From positions 70,042-134,041 of the forward strand of contig JBGALI010000015.1 of assembly GCA_044223975.1 (NCBI GenBank): a DNA stretch of 64,000 bases, given 5' to 3'. Position numbers and translations under genes: made by a program. This document shows, one piece after another, positions 1 to 8,265 of this stretch (the first letter of the stretch is position 1; each line of letters begins with the position of its first letter). The stretch comes from CAZCPB01 sp044223975. Lineage in GTDB: Bacteria > Planctomycetota > Phycisphaerae > Phycisphaerales > UBA1924. The notes under the pieces are model-generated. The model had not been told where the DNA came from. It did not search any database and was given only the letters and a program-made list of their open reading frames with translations.

Positions 1-316
1 TACAGCACTACCTGATGTGTTTGGAAATTGTTCTGCTTCAGTGGATTGCTCATTCGGAACCCCACGCGACGGGCCTGCCTTGGCCCGCCGGATGACCCCC
101 CGGTTCTCGAACGCCCCCCGGGAATTCCCAACCAGTCTAGCCGGTTGTACCCCACGGTCCGAGAGAATCTTTCTTCCGGATCGGATCGATAGGCAAAAAC
201 CCCAAAAAACTCACTTTTCACACATAACCAATCAATAATTAATACCTAACATTGTACTACTATTCTCGCGATCACGCGCGATCCGATACCTACATGTTGA
301 GAACCGGAGGATCCGG
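1..316. other. Intergenic region upstream of the HEAT-repeat gene
   Basis: No convincing gene is seen here. Positions 196-265 are much more AT-rich than the surroundings and probably hold the promoter of the gene starting at 317; a TACTAT at 258-263 is a possible -10 box. A GGAGG ribosome binding site at 306-310 is well placed for the ATG at 317. A short open frame in the first 240 bases has no recognisable protein character. Confidence 0.5.
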
Positions 317-2497
317 ATGGAAAAGGCCGAGGCATTTCGCGATCGCCTCGGAGCACTCCGAAGGCTGCCCGCGTCGGCGCGGATCTCGCTCCTCGACGAG
401 TTGCTGGGCGCCTGCAGTCCCGATGAAGCCGGCCCCGTGGTGCTCGCGCTGCTCGACCTGGCGATCGTGCCCTCCGACGAACGACCTCGGACGAGCGCCC
501 CGCGCCTGATCCGCCTGGTCGGGCACGTCCGGGGACGTGCCCGGGCCGGCGAACACCTGGCCGCGCTCGCCGCGATTATCAGGCGTTGGGACCGCGTTCC
601 GGATGATCTCCGCCACGTCGTGATGGTGGCGGGCCGAGGGCGGTTTGCGGCCGCCGCGGCAGGTCTGGCCGCCTCGAACGACCCGGGCGACCGGATGAGC
701 GTGTGCGAATTGGCGTCGGAAGTGGGGGACCTTTCGCTCGCGCCGGTCCTGGCCACGCTGTTCAGCGATCGAGAGGCAACCATCGCATCCGCGTCCGAGC
801 GAGCGTTGATGCGGCTTTCCTTCATCGGCGCGAGCGTCGATCCACAGCGCGGTCAGGAGCGGGCCGACGAGGACGGGCGCGGCGAGGACCGAACCGACGA
901 CGCGGTGCGCGACGCCCTGGTCGCGAGCGTCGCCTCGGTCATGGCGTGCGCGGCACGCGAGCGAAGGCGCCCGGCGCTGATGGGCGCGATGGCCTTGCTG
1001 GACCTCGCGACCCTGGCGAGAGCGCGGGCGGGCGTCGAGCACGCGCTGGGCGCGTGGATGCTGGGCGCCGACGAAGAGGCCAGGAGCGCGCTGCGGAACA
1101 CGCTGCGCGCATCCGACAGCACCCTGGCGCGCCGTCGCGCGCTCGAGTGGCTCTCAACGGACGCGCTGGGGGCCGCGGCCCTGGAGCGGCTGGCCCGGGC
1201 GCGCACCCCCGCCGAGCACGAGTGCGTGCTGACCAGAAGCCACCTCCTGGCACACCCGGCGCGGGCGCGTCGGGCCGCGATGCTCGGGAGAGCGGGTCGC
1301 GCGGCCGACCCCGGTGCCGCGGCTCTTCCCGCGTTCCTCCCCGCACCGCAGGACGTGCCGAACTTATCCCTCGCCGCGCGGCGCGGCCTGCCGCGGTACC
1401 TGCGAGCATCGGGCGCGGGGGTGGAAGCGCGTCGTCGCGTGATCGAGCCGCTGCTGGCCGACGACGACCCGCTGGTGCGCCACGCCTGCACGCGCACGGC
1501 GCCGCCGGGCGCCCTGGCGGACCTGTGCTTCGACCCCGATGCGCGGGTCGCGCGCTCCGCCATGCTCTCGTGGTCGCTGGTTGGAGAGCGCGCGGGCGGA
1601 CCGGCGCCCGGGCGGCGGCTGGCCCTGCGCGCCGATGCGGGGCGAGAGAAGCTGCTGGCACGGCTGGCCCGTTCGCCGCACGCGCCGGTGCGGGCCGTGG
1701 CACGCCAGGAGATCGAGCTTCTGGCCTGGTTCGATCCCCGCGTGCCCGCCGCGCGCGCCGCCGCGCGGCGCCGGCTCGCCCGCGAGCCCGAGGCCCTCGT
1801 CGCCGACCTTCGCGCCGTGCTCCTGTCGGGCGCGCCCGAGGACCGGGTGGCCGCGGTGCAGGCGGTCCGCGGCCTGTCCCTGCACGCCTGCGTTGAGCGC
1901 GAGCTCCTGGGACTGTGCGACGCGGCAGCGGACGGTCCCCGCGCTCGCGTCGCGGCCACGGCCCTCGCGGCCCTGGCGGAACTGGGTACCGACGCGGCCA
2001 CGCAGGCCGTGACACGCCACGTCGGAGTCGCCGATGCGCGCGTGCGCGCCAACGCCGTGGAAGGCGTTGGGATCCTGCTCCGCGCCGCCGCGGACCCCTC
2101 GATGATGCGCTCGCGCCTGATCGAGCTCAAGGACGACCCGCACCACCGCGTGCGCGCCAACGCCGTGCGGGCCCTGCTCGTACGCCCCGGGTCGCTCGTC
2201 GAGGGACGGCCCGGCGGCGGGCGCGTCTACGAGCCCGCGGCGGTCGACTCGCTGCTCGCCATGCTGTCGGACGTGCGGGCCGAGCACCGCCTCGCGGGCG
2301 CGTGGGTCGCCGGGCGCGTGCTGCCCTTCGACGGCGCCGCGCGCCTCGGCCAGCGCTGGGCCGAGGTGAGCGTCCGGGTGCACGACCTCTCGACCGACGA
2401 CGCCGATCCGCGCGTGCGGGTGCGCGCGGCACAGTGCGCAGGGCTGCTCCGCGCACGCCTGCGGTCTGAGCCCGCCGCGGCGGGAGTGGGCCGATGA
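317..2497 (+). CDS. HEAT-repeat protein
   Basis: A 726-residue protein rich in Ala, Arg and Leu. Helical repeats of HEAT type are clear in the C-terminal half, with recurring units such as VRHACTRTA, ARVAATALAALAELG, VRANAVEGVGIL, VRANAVRALL and VRVRAAQCAGLL. The fold normally forms a superhelical scaffold for protein binding. No signal peptide or membrane segment is seen, so it is probably cytoplasmic. The ATG at 317 follows GGAGG with good spacing. Its TGA overlaps the ATG of the next gene (ATGA), so the two are probably translationally coupled. No catalytic motif is visible and the partner is unknown. The family call is safe; the role is not. Confidence 0.85.
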   Translation: MEKAEAFRDRLGALRRLPASARISLLDELLGACSPDEAGPVVLALLDLAIVPSDERPRTSAPRLIRLVGHVRGRARAGEHLAALAAIIRRWDRVPDDLRHVVMVAGRGRFAAAAAGLAASNDPGDRMSVCELASEVGDLSLAPVLATLFSDREATIASASERALMRLSFIGASVDPQRGQERADEDGRGEDRTDDAVRDALVASVASVMACAARERRRPALMGAMALLDLATLARARAGVEHALGAWMLGADEEARSALRNTLRASDSTLARRRALEWLSTDALGAAALERLARARTPAEHECVLTRSHLLAHPARARRAAMLGRAGRAADPGAAALPAFLPAPQDVPNLSLAARRGLPRYLRASGAGVEARRRVIEPLLADDDPLVRHACTRTAPPGALADLCFDPDARVARSAMLSWSLVGERAGGPAPGRRLALRADAGREKLLARLARSPHAPVRAVARQEIELLAWFDPRVPAARAAARRRLAREPEALVADLRAVLLSGAPEDRVAAVQAVRGLSLHACVERELLGLCDAAADGPRARVAATALAALAELGTDAATQAVTRHVGVADARVRANAVEGVGILLRAAADPSMMRSRLIELKDDPHHRVRANAVRALLVRPGSLVEGRPGGGRVYEPAAVDSLLAMLSDVRAEHRLAGAWVAGRVLPFDGAARLGQRWAEVSVRVHDLSTDDADPRVRVRAAQCAGLLRARLRSEPAAAGVGR

Positions 2498-2976
2498 GCG
2501 AAGGCGCGGCTCCAGCATTCATGCTTGCCCAAGGGGCGCCGATCTCCCTGGTGCGGGATGCGCCCGACACCCCGTGGCGCGACATGAAGCCGACGATCGC
2601 GCTGGGCGCCGGGGTGGCGGTCGGCGCGGCACTCATCGTGGCCGCGATCATCGTGCGCAGGCGCGGACGCGCCCCCGCTCCCACCGCCCCCGCGCGCCGA
2701 GGGTCGGTGGTGCTGAAGACCCTTGCCGGAGCGATGAAGCTCGGGCGAGCCGAGCGGAGGGGGCTCGAGCACCTGGCCTTCGCCGCGGGCGTCCGCGAGC
2801 CCGCGGTGCTGCTCCTCTCCCTGCACGCCTTCCAGACCGCCGCGGCTCGGGTGATCGACGAAACACCCGACGCCCGCGAGGGGATCGCTGCCTTGGCCGG
2901 GCGCCTGGGGTTCGATCTCGACGCCGGGGAACCGGGCGGGAGCGTGCCAGGCGGGATGTTCGAGGCCAGGGCCTGA
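2494..2976 (+). CDS. Small membrane protein, hypothetical
   Basis: A 160-residue protein with one strong hydrophobic segment at about residues 33-55 (IALGAGVAVGAALIVAAIIV), followed by a basic stretch (RRRGR). This predicts a membrane anchor with the C-terminal part in the cytoplasm. The soluble part (about 70-160) looks helical and contains LGRAERRGLEHLAFAAGV; I do not recognise its family. The gene overlaps the HEAT-repeat gene by 4 nt and lies 51 nt before the lipid kinase start, so the three probably form one operon. It could tether the HEAT protein to the membrane, but that is only inferred from the coupling. Confidence 0.7.
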   Translation: MSEGAAPAFMLAQGAPISLVRDAPDTPWRDMKPTIALGAGVAVGAALIVAAIIVRRRGRAPAPTAPARRGSVVLKTLAGAMKLGRAERRGLEHLAFAAGVREPAVLLLSLHAFQTAAARVIDETPDAREGIAALAGRLGFDLDAGEPGGSVPGGMFEARA

Positions 2977-3027
2977 CTTGCGGGCGCCCGCGGCGATGTG
3001 GGACACTGCCCACGAGGTGCGCCCGTC

Positions 3028-3924
3028 ATGAAGATCGTTCTGCTCTACAACCCGCGGAGCGGCGGGTCGCGTCGCGAGGCGGAGGTGGAGCATCTGCGTG
3101 CCGCGCTCGCGGGTGATGCGCACGAGATCGTTCTCGTCCGTGCGGGCGCCCCCGAAGGCCCGACCCTCCACGATGCCCTGCACGACGCCGGAGCCTTGGT
3201 CATTGTGGGGGGTGACGGCACGGTCCACCACGCGCTGCCCGACGCCGCGCGCACCGGCGTGCCCATCTATCACTGGCCGACGGGGACGGAGAATCTCTTT
3301 GCACGCCACTTCGGCACGGCGCGATCGGAGACCGCTCTAAGGCGGTCGCTGGCGGCGGCGCGGGTGGAGGCGATCGACCTGGGCGACGTCGACGGGCGTC
3401 TGTTTGCTCTCATGTGCAGCGTCGGGCCCGACGCCGCGGTGGCGCACCGCCTGAACCGCGAGCGCAAGGGATCGATCTCGCACGCCACGTACCTGCCGCA
3501 CATCTGCCGCGAGCTCCGCGAGCGCCCCCCGGCGCTGAAGGTGTGGGTGGACGGCGTGCAGCACGTCGACGGCCGACGCGGCATGTGCGTCGTGGCGAAC
3601 GCGGCCGAGTACGGGGCCAGGCTGGGGCCCGCGACCAACGCCTCGATGTCCGACGGCCTGCTCGACACGGTCTTTCTCCCCGCGGAGACCGCGCTCGGGT
3701 CGTTGTGGTGGCTGCTGAGGGCGCGCCTCGGCCGGCACCTCCGCGATCCGCGCCTGGTCTACCGCACGGGGCGCGAGGTCGTCATCGCCAACGCGGGCGA
3801 GGCGCCGGCGTTCGTGCAGTGCGACGGGGAAGCCGCGGCATCGCTGGCCCCGGGCTCCGGGGCCGAGTCGGCGATCCAGATCGTGGTGCGCGAGCGGGCG
3901 GCACGGGTTCTGGCGGCGGGCTGA
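3028..3924 (+). CDS. Diacylglycerol kinase-family lipid kinase
   Basis: A 298-residue protein of the DAGK catalytic (DgkB/YegS) family, which phosphorylates diacylglycerol or a related lipid with ATP. It starts MKIVLLYNPRSGG, the family's usual N-terminus; the in-frame GTG ten codons upstream was not preferred because the conserved start is at 3028. The nucleotide-binding GGDGT motif follows VIVGGDG at about residues 65-71, with GTENLFARHFG after it where the family usually has GTGNDFAR. A later CDGE (about residue 268) matches the conserved acidic motif of the C-terminal beta domain. The exact lipid cannot be told from sequence. It lies downstream of the HEAT-repeat and membrane-protein genes in the same orientation. 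Confidence 0.88.
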   Translation: MKIVLLYNPRSGGSRREAEVEHLRAALAGDAHEIVLVRAGAPEGPTLHDALHDAGALVIVGGDGTVHHALPDAARTGVPIYHWPTGTENLFARHFGTARSETALRRSLAAARVEAIDLGDVDGRLFALMCSVGPDAAVAHRLNRERKGSISHATYLPHICRELRERPPALKVWVDGVQHVDGRRGMCVVANAAEYGARLGPATNASMSDGLLDTVFLPAETALGSLWWLLRARLGRHLRDPRLVYRTGREVVIANAGEAPAFVQCDGEAAASLAPGSGAESAIQIVVRERAARVLAAG

Positions 3925-4055
3925 ACCACCGGTGGGTGAACGGGCGCCACGGCGGCGGCACGCACGTGCTTCGACCGGGGCGCGGGAGTTTCACCGGCCG
4001 CCGATCGCTCACCATTCAACCCCGCACCTCCCCACCTGTTCACCTCCTCATCACC

Positions 4056-4084
4056 TATAGTCCGCGACTTTTCAGGAACCCCCC
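4056..4084 (+). promoter_or_regulatory. Probable aspS promoter -10 box and ribosome binding site
   Basis: TATAGT at 4056-4061 is a good -10 match, 23 nt before the ATG at 4085. AGGA at 4073-4076 is the likely ribosome binding site. No clear -35 was seen. Confidence 0.5.
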
Positions 4085-5941
4085 ATGCTCATCCGCTCGC
4101 ACACCTGCGGCGAACTCCGCGATTCCCACGTCGGCCAGACCGTCCGTCTCAACGGCTGGGTCAATTCCTACCGCGGCCACGGCACCGGGCTGGTCTTCAT
4201 CGACCTCCGCGACCGCTTCGGCCTGACCCAGATCGTCTTCGAGGGCGAGGCGCTCCAGCAGGGCGTCCTCGACGTCGCTGACCACCTCCGCAACGAGGAT
4301 GTGGTCGCGGTCGAGGGCACGGTCCGCATCCGCACCGGCGGCGAGAACCCCAAGCTGATCACGGGCAAGGTCGAGGTGGTCGTCAACAAGCTCGAGGTCC
4401 TCAACAAGACCGCGCCCCTGCCCTTTGTCCCCGAGGACAACTCGCTGGGTGGCAAGCTCCCCAACGAGGACATCCGCGGCAAGCACCGCTACCTCGACCT
4501 GCGCCGACCGAGCATGCAGAAGATCCTGGGCATGCGCCACAAGCTCTACCAGACCACGCGGCGCTACTTCGATGAGAACGGCTTCCTCGAGATCGAGACG
4601 CCGATCCTCTACAAGAGCACGCCCGAGGGCGCCCGCGAATTCCTCGTGCCCAACCGGCACGTCGCCGGGAGCTGGTACGCCCTGCCGCAGAGCCCCCAGC
4701 TCTTCAAGCAGATCCTGATGATCGCCGGGTGCGACCGCTACATGCAGATCTGCCGCTGCTTCCGCGACGAGGACCCCCGCGCCGACCGCCAGGCCGAGTT
4801 CACGCAGATCGATCTTGAGATGAGCTTCGTCCGGCGCGACCAGGTCGTCGAGATGATGGAAGGGTTCGTGCGCCGGCTGTGGAAGGACATGTGCGGGTAC
4901 GACGTGCCGCCGATCATCAAGATGCCCTACCGCGAGGCGATGGAGCGGTTCGGCATCGACCGGCCCGACACGCGCTACGGCCTTGAGATCGTCGACATCT
5001 CCGACTTTGCCGCCAAGACCGACATCGGCTTCTTCAAGGACACGCTCGCCAAGGGCGCCGACCGCCCGAAGTTCAACAGCCAGCGCGGCGTGGTGAAGGC
5101 TATCCGCGTCCCCGGCGGCGCCGAGAAGCTTACCCGCAAGCTGACCGACGGCTACCACGAGTTCGTGCGCTCGTTCGGCGCCGGCGGCTGCGCCGTGGTG
5201 AAGGTCAACCCCCAGGGCGTCTTCGAGACCGGCCTGGCCAAGTTCCTCGAGCCGCACCGCGCCGAGTTGACGGCGCTCCTGGGCCTCCAGCCCGGCGACA
5301 CCGTGCTCTTCGTGGCTGACACCTACAGCGTCTGCACCAAGTCGCTGGGCGAGCTGCGCCAGAAGGTGGCACGCGACATGGGCCTGGTGCCCAAGCCCGG
5401 CGCCGAGGGCGGGCCGTGGAACTTCCTGATCGTGCTCGACTTCCCCATGTTCGAAAAGAACAAGGACACGGGCAAGTGGGTCGCGATGCACCACCCCTTC
5501 ACCGCCCCGCGCGACGACCAGCGCGACGCGTTCGTGAACGCGCCCGTCGACGACGAGGTCACGATCGAGGCCATCGTGTCCGCGGGCTACGACATCGTGG
5601 TCAACGGGCAGGAGATCGCCGGCGGCTCGGTCCGCATCCACGACCCGGCGGTGCAGAGCAAGGTCTTCCAGCTCCTGGGCATGACGCCCGAGCAGGCCAA
5701 AGAGAAGTTCAGCTTCCTGCTCGAAGCCCTCTCGTTCGGCGCCCCGCCGCACGCGGGCATCGCCTTCGGCCTTGACCGCCTGGTCATGAACTTCGTCGGC
5801 ACCAGCAACATCCGCGACGTGATCGCGTTCCCCAAGACGCAGATCGGCTCGGACCTCATGACCGGCGCGCCCTCGTTCGTGACGGACGATCAGCTCAAGG
5901 AGCTGCACGTCAAGAGCACGGCGTCCCCGGCGCCCAAGTAA
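4085..5941 (+). CDS. aspS: Aspartyl-tRNA synthetase
   Basis: A 618-residue class II synthetase that charges tRNA with aspartate. The N-terminal OB-fold anticodon-binding domain spans about residues 1-130. The catalytic core carries FLEIETPILYKSTPEGA, motif 2 with FRDEDPRADRQAEFTQID, and motif 3 with GIAFGLDRLVM near the C-terminus. The insert at about residues 300-430 (with LFVADTYSVCTKSLGELRQ) is the GAD domain of bacterial-type AspRS. Length is normal for the bacterial type. Whether it also charges tRNA-Asn cannot be judged here. It has its own promoter and is followed 37 nt later by the PhzF-family gene. Confidence 0.97.
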   Translation: MLIRSHTCGELRDSHVGQTVRLNGWVNSYRGHGTGLVFIDLRDRFGLTQIVFEGEALQQGVLDVADHLRNEDVVAVEGTVRIRTGGENPKLITGKVEVVVNKLEVLNKTAPLPFVPEDNSLGGKLPNEDIRGKHRYLDLRRPSMQKILGMRHKLYQTTRRYFDENGFLEIETPILYKSTPEGAREFLVPNRHVAGSWYALPQSPQLFKQILMIAGCDRYMQICRCFRDEDPRADRQAEFTQIDLEMSFVRRDQVVEMMEGFVRRLWKDMCGYDVPPIIKMPYREAMERFGIDRPDTRYGLEIVDISDFAAKTDIGFFKDTLAKGADRPKFNSQRGVVKAIRVPGGAEKLTRKLTDGYHEFVRSFGAGGCAVVKVNPQGVFETGLAKFLEPHRAELTALLGLQPGDTVLFVADTYSVCTKSLGELRQKVARDMGLVPKPGAEGGPWNFLIVLDFPMFEKNKDTGKWVAMHHPFTAPRDDQRDAFVNAPVDDEVTIEAIVSAGYDIVVNGQEIAGGSVRIHDPAVQSKVFQLLGMTPEQAKEKFSFLLEALSFGAPPHAGIAFGLDRLVMNFVGTSNIRDVIAFPKTQIGSDLMTGAPSFVTDDQLKELHVKSTASPAPK

Positions 5942-5978
5942 CCCGTTGGTTGTTGTCCGCAGGACCGGAGAGAGCGAG

Positions 5979-6869
5979 ATGGCCAGGAAGCGTTCGACGC
6001 GCAAGAGCCCGATCAGAAAGCTCCCCAAGGCCGCGGCCACGAAGCGACCCCGCCCCGCGCCCGCCACGGTGACGGTCCCCCTCTACCAGGTCGACGCCTT
6101 CACGGCGCGGCTCTTCCACGGCAACCCCGCCGGCGTGGTCCCGCTGGAGAAGTGGCTCCCCGACGCGGTGATGCAGGCGATCGCCGCCGAGAACAACCTC
6201 GCCGAGACGGCGTTCTTCGTGAAGGACAAGCCCAAGGGCGGAACCCCGCGCTACCACCTCCGCTGGTTCACACCCACGATCGAGGTCGACCTGTGCGGGC
6301 ACGCGACCCTCGCCGCGGCACACGTGCTGTGGAATCATCTGGGACTCAAGGGCTCGAAGGTCGCGTTCAAGTCCAAGAGCGGTGAGCTCAGCGTCGCGCG
6401 GCGCGGGGACCTCATCGAGCTCGACTTCCCCGCACGCCCCGGCACTCCGGTCCGCGTGACCGACAGGATCTGCGCCGCCATGGGCTGCGCCCCCGTCGAG
6501 GCGTACAAGGCCCGCGACCTCCTGCTGATCTTCGACAACCGGCGCGAGGTCTACGAGCTCAACCCCGACCCCGTCGCCGTCGCGGCCCTTGACTGCTTCG
6601 GCGTGATCGCGACCGCACCCGGCTCGGGCCACGACTTCGTCAGCCGCTTCTTTGTCCCCAAGGCCGGCATCGCCGAGGACCCCGCCACCGGCTCGTCGCA
6701 CTGCACGCTCGTGCCCTATTGGGCGGCGCGCCTGAAGAAGAAGAGCGTCACCGGCCACCAGGTCTCGCGCCGCAGCGGCGAGATGTTCTGCGAGCTCCGC
6801 GGCAAGCGAGTCGGCATCGCCGGCCGGGCCGTGACGTACCTCCGCGGGAGCATCACGGTGCCCGGCTGA
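5979..6869 (+). CDS. PhzF-family isomerase-like protein
   Basis: A 296-residue member of the PhzF/diaminopimelate-epimerase-fold family. The conserved start of the fold (VPLYQVDAFTARLFHGNPAGV) begins only after about 30 residues rich in Lys, Arg and Pro, an unusual basic extension. The active-site glutamate is in NNLAETAFF, and the second-domain loop is GIAEDPATGSSHC. CGHATLAAAHVL is also typical. The ATG at 5979 was chosen because GGAGAG lies just upstream; an earlier GTG would add eleven residues. Most members have no known substrate, and no phenazine genes lie nearby, so it is unlikely to make phenazines. Confidence 0.85.
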   Translation: MARKRSTRKSPIRKLPKAAATKRPRPAPATVTVPLYQVDAFTARLFHGNPAGVVPLEKWLPDAVMQAIAAENNLAETAFFVKDKPKGGTPRYHLRWFTPTIEVDLCGHATLAAAHVLWNHLGLKGSKVAFKSKSGELSVARRGDLIELDFPARPGTPVRVTDRICAAMGCAPVEAYKARDLLLIFDNRREVYELNPDPVAVAALDCFGVIATAPGSGHDFVSRFFVPKAGIAEDPATGSSHCTLVPYWAARLKKKSVTGHQVSRRSGEMFCELRGKRVGIAGRAVTYLRGSITVPG

Positions 6870-6956
6870 ACGCGCCGCGGCTCCGTGCTATCCCTTGAAA
6901 TCCCGGGCTTTGTGCCGCTTCACGGCGTCCCGGCGTCGCCGCACAGAATCTGCTGG

Positions 6957-6962
6957 TACACT
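6957..6962 (+). promoter_or_regulatory. -10 box of the PilT-like gene
   Basis: TACACT preceded by GG (GGTACACT), ending 30 nt before the ATG at 6993. The same octamer occurs upstream of the genes starting at 26994 and 24580 (minus). Confidence 0.5.
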
Positions 6963-6992
6963 GCTCCAAGCTCAATCGAGCGGGGGTGCGCC

Positions 6993-8129
6993 ATGGTGCC
7001 CGGCCCAATGTCGATCCAGCGCCTCCTTGGCGCGATGAAGAAGCTCGAGGCGTCCGACCTGCACATCAAGGTGGGCGTGCCCGCCGTGTACCGCATCAGC
7101 GGCACGCTGCGCCAGGTCGCCGGCGACCCGATCAGCGGCGAGGAGGCCGACCACCTCCTCGACCCGCTCTTGAGCGAGACGCAGAAGGCCAGGTACGAGC
7201 AGACCGGCAATCTCGACTTTGCCACCCACCTCAACGACGGCGACCGCTTCCGCATCAACATGTTCCGCGCCGGCGGGCACACGCACGCGGCCATCCGGCG
7301 TGTGAAGGCCGAGATCCCCACCTACGAGAACCTCCACCTGCCCCCGATCTACGGGCAGCTGATCGAGCAGACCATGGAAGGGCTCGTGCTCGTCGTCGGC
7401 GTGACCGGCTGCGGCAAGAGCTCGACCCTGGCCGCCATGATCGAGCACATCAACGCCACCCGTGCCGAGAACATCATCACCATCGAGGACCCGGTCGAGT
7501 ACCGCTTCACGCCCAAGAAGTCCATCATCTCCCAGCGCGAGCTGGGGATCGATGTGGCGGACTACCCCAACGCCCTCAAGTACATCGTGCGCGAGGACCC
7601 CGACGTCGTGTTCATCGGTGAGATGCGCGACCACGACACCGTGCTCGCGGCCGTGCAGGCCGCCGAGACCGGCCACCTGGTCTTCGGGTCCATGCACACC
7701 GCCGACACGATGCAGGCCTTCAGTCGCATCCTGGAGTTCTTCCCGACCACCGAGCACGGCTTCCTCCGCCACGCGCTCTCCAACACCATGAAGGGCGTGC
7801 TGGCCCAGCGCCTGCTGCCGACCGTCGAGGGCTTCGAGGTCGGCGTGGTGCCCGCGTGCGAGGTCCTGCTGGGCACGCCCACGGTGCGCGAGAAGATCCG
7901 CCAGGGCGAGGACGCCGACCTGCCCTCGATCGTGGGGCGCAACGAGGAGGGCATGCAGAGCTTCACGCACGCCTTGGCCGATCTGGTCAAGAAGGAGTGG
8001 GTGGCGATGGGCGTGGCGATGGACTACGCGCCCAACCGCGAGGCCCTGACCAGCATCCTCAAGGGGGTCGAGATGAAATCCGCGACCCTCGTCAGCCGCA
8101 TCCGGGGCGGCGGCGGGGCCCACCGCTGA
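6993..8129 (+). CDS. pilT: PilT-like type IV pilus retraction ATPase
   Basis: A 378-residue secretion/twitching ATPase that would power pilus retraction as a cytoplasmic hexamer. Visible motifs are Walker A GVTGCGKSSTLA, IEDPVEYRF, a Walker B segment DPDVVFIGEMRDHDT, and the His box GHLVFGSMHTAD. The N-terminal domain opens with LLGAMKKLEASDLHIKVG, as in PilT/PilU. The ATG at 6993 fits the family N-terminus and lies 30 nt after a GGTACACT box; earlier in-frame starts fall inside the promoter. No other pilus assembly gene is in the window except a pseudopilin-like gene near 29.4-30.1 kb, so retraction is assigned by family only. PilU is an alternative name. Confidence 0.9.
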   Translation: MVPGPMSIQRLLGAMKKLEASDLHIKVGVPAVYRISGTLRQVAGDPISGEEADHLLDPLLSETQKARYEQTGNLDFATHLNDGDRFRINMFRAGGHTHAAIRRVKAEIPTYENLHLPPIYGQLIEQTMEGLVLVVGVTGCGKSSTLAAMIEHINATRAENIITIEDPVEYRFTPKKSIISQRELGIDVADYPNALKYIVREDPDVVFIGEMRDHDTVLAAVQAAETGHLVFGSMHTADTMQAFSRILEFFPTTEHGFLRHALSNTMKGVLAQRLLPTVEGFEVGVVPACEVLLGTPTVREKIRQGEDADLPSIVGRNEEGMQSFTHALADLVKKEWVAMGVAMDYAPNREALTSILKGVEMKSATLVSRIRGGGGAHR

Positions 8130-8186
8130 CCGATGCGCCCGGCCCGCGGCGGCCGGTAACAAAGAGCACCGGTCCCGGAAGGAAAA

Positions 8187-8247
8187 CGAGCCCCGGACGT
8201 GAGCGAGAGGATGCCGCGTGGGTCCTCCCCCTCAGGTTCGGGGCTCG
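8187..8247. repeat. Inverted repeat between convergent genes (GAGCCCCG family, copy 1)
   Basis: CGAGCCCCGGACGTGAGCGA begins at 8187 and its imperfect complement ending GGGGCTCG finishes at 8247. The element sits between the 3' ends of the PilT-like gene and secA, as copy 2 at 13490 sits between another convergent pair. It could end transcription from both sides, though there is no T-run. The rest of the 8130-8265 gap shows nothing else. Confidence 0.6.
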
Positions 8248-8265
8248 TCGATTACTGTTCCTCGC

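Noticed and set aside
17..238. A 73-codon frame at the window start
   Set aside because: No ribosome binding site, unusual composition and no recognisable features; it lies in the promoter region of the first gene.
4055..6067. A 670-codon minus-strand frame opposite aspS
   Set aside because: Antisense shadow produced by the codon bias of aspS; no domain is seen in its translation.
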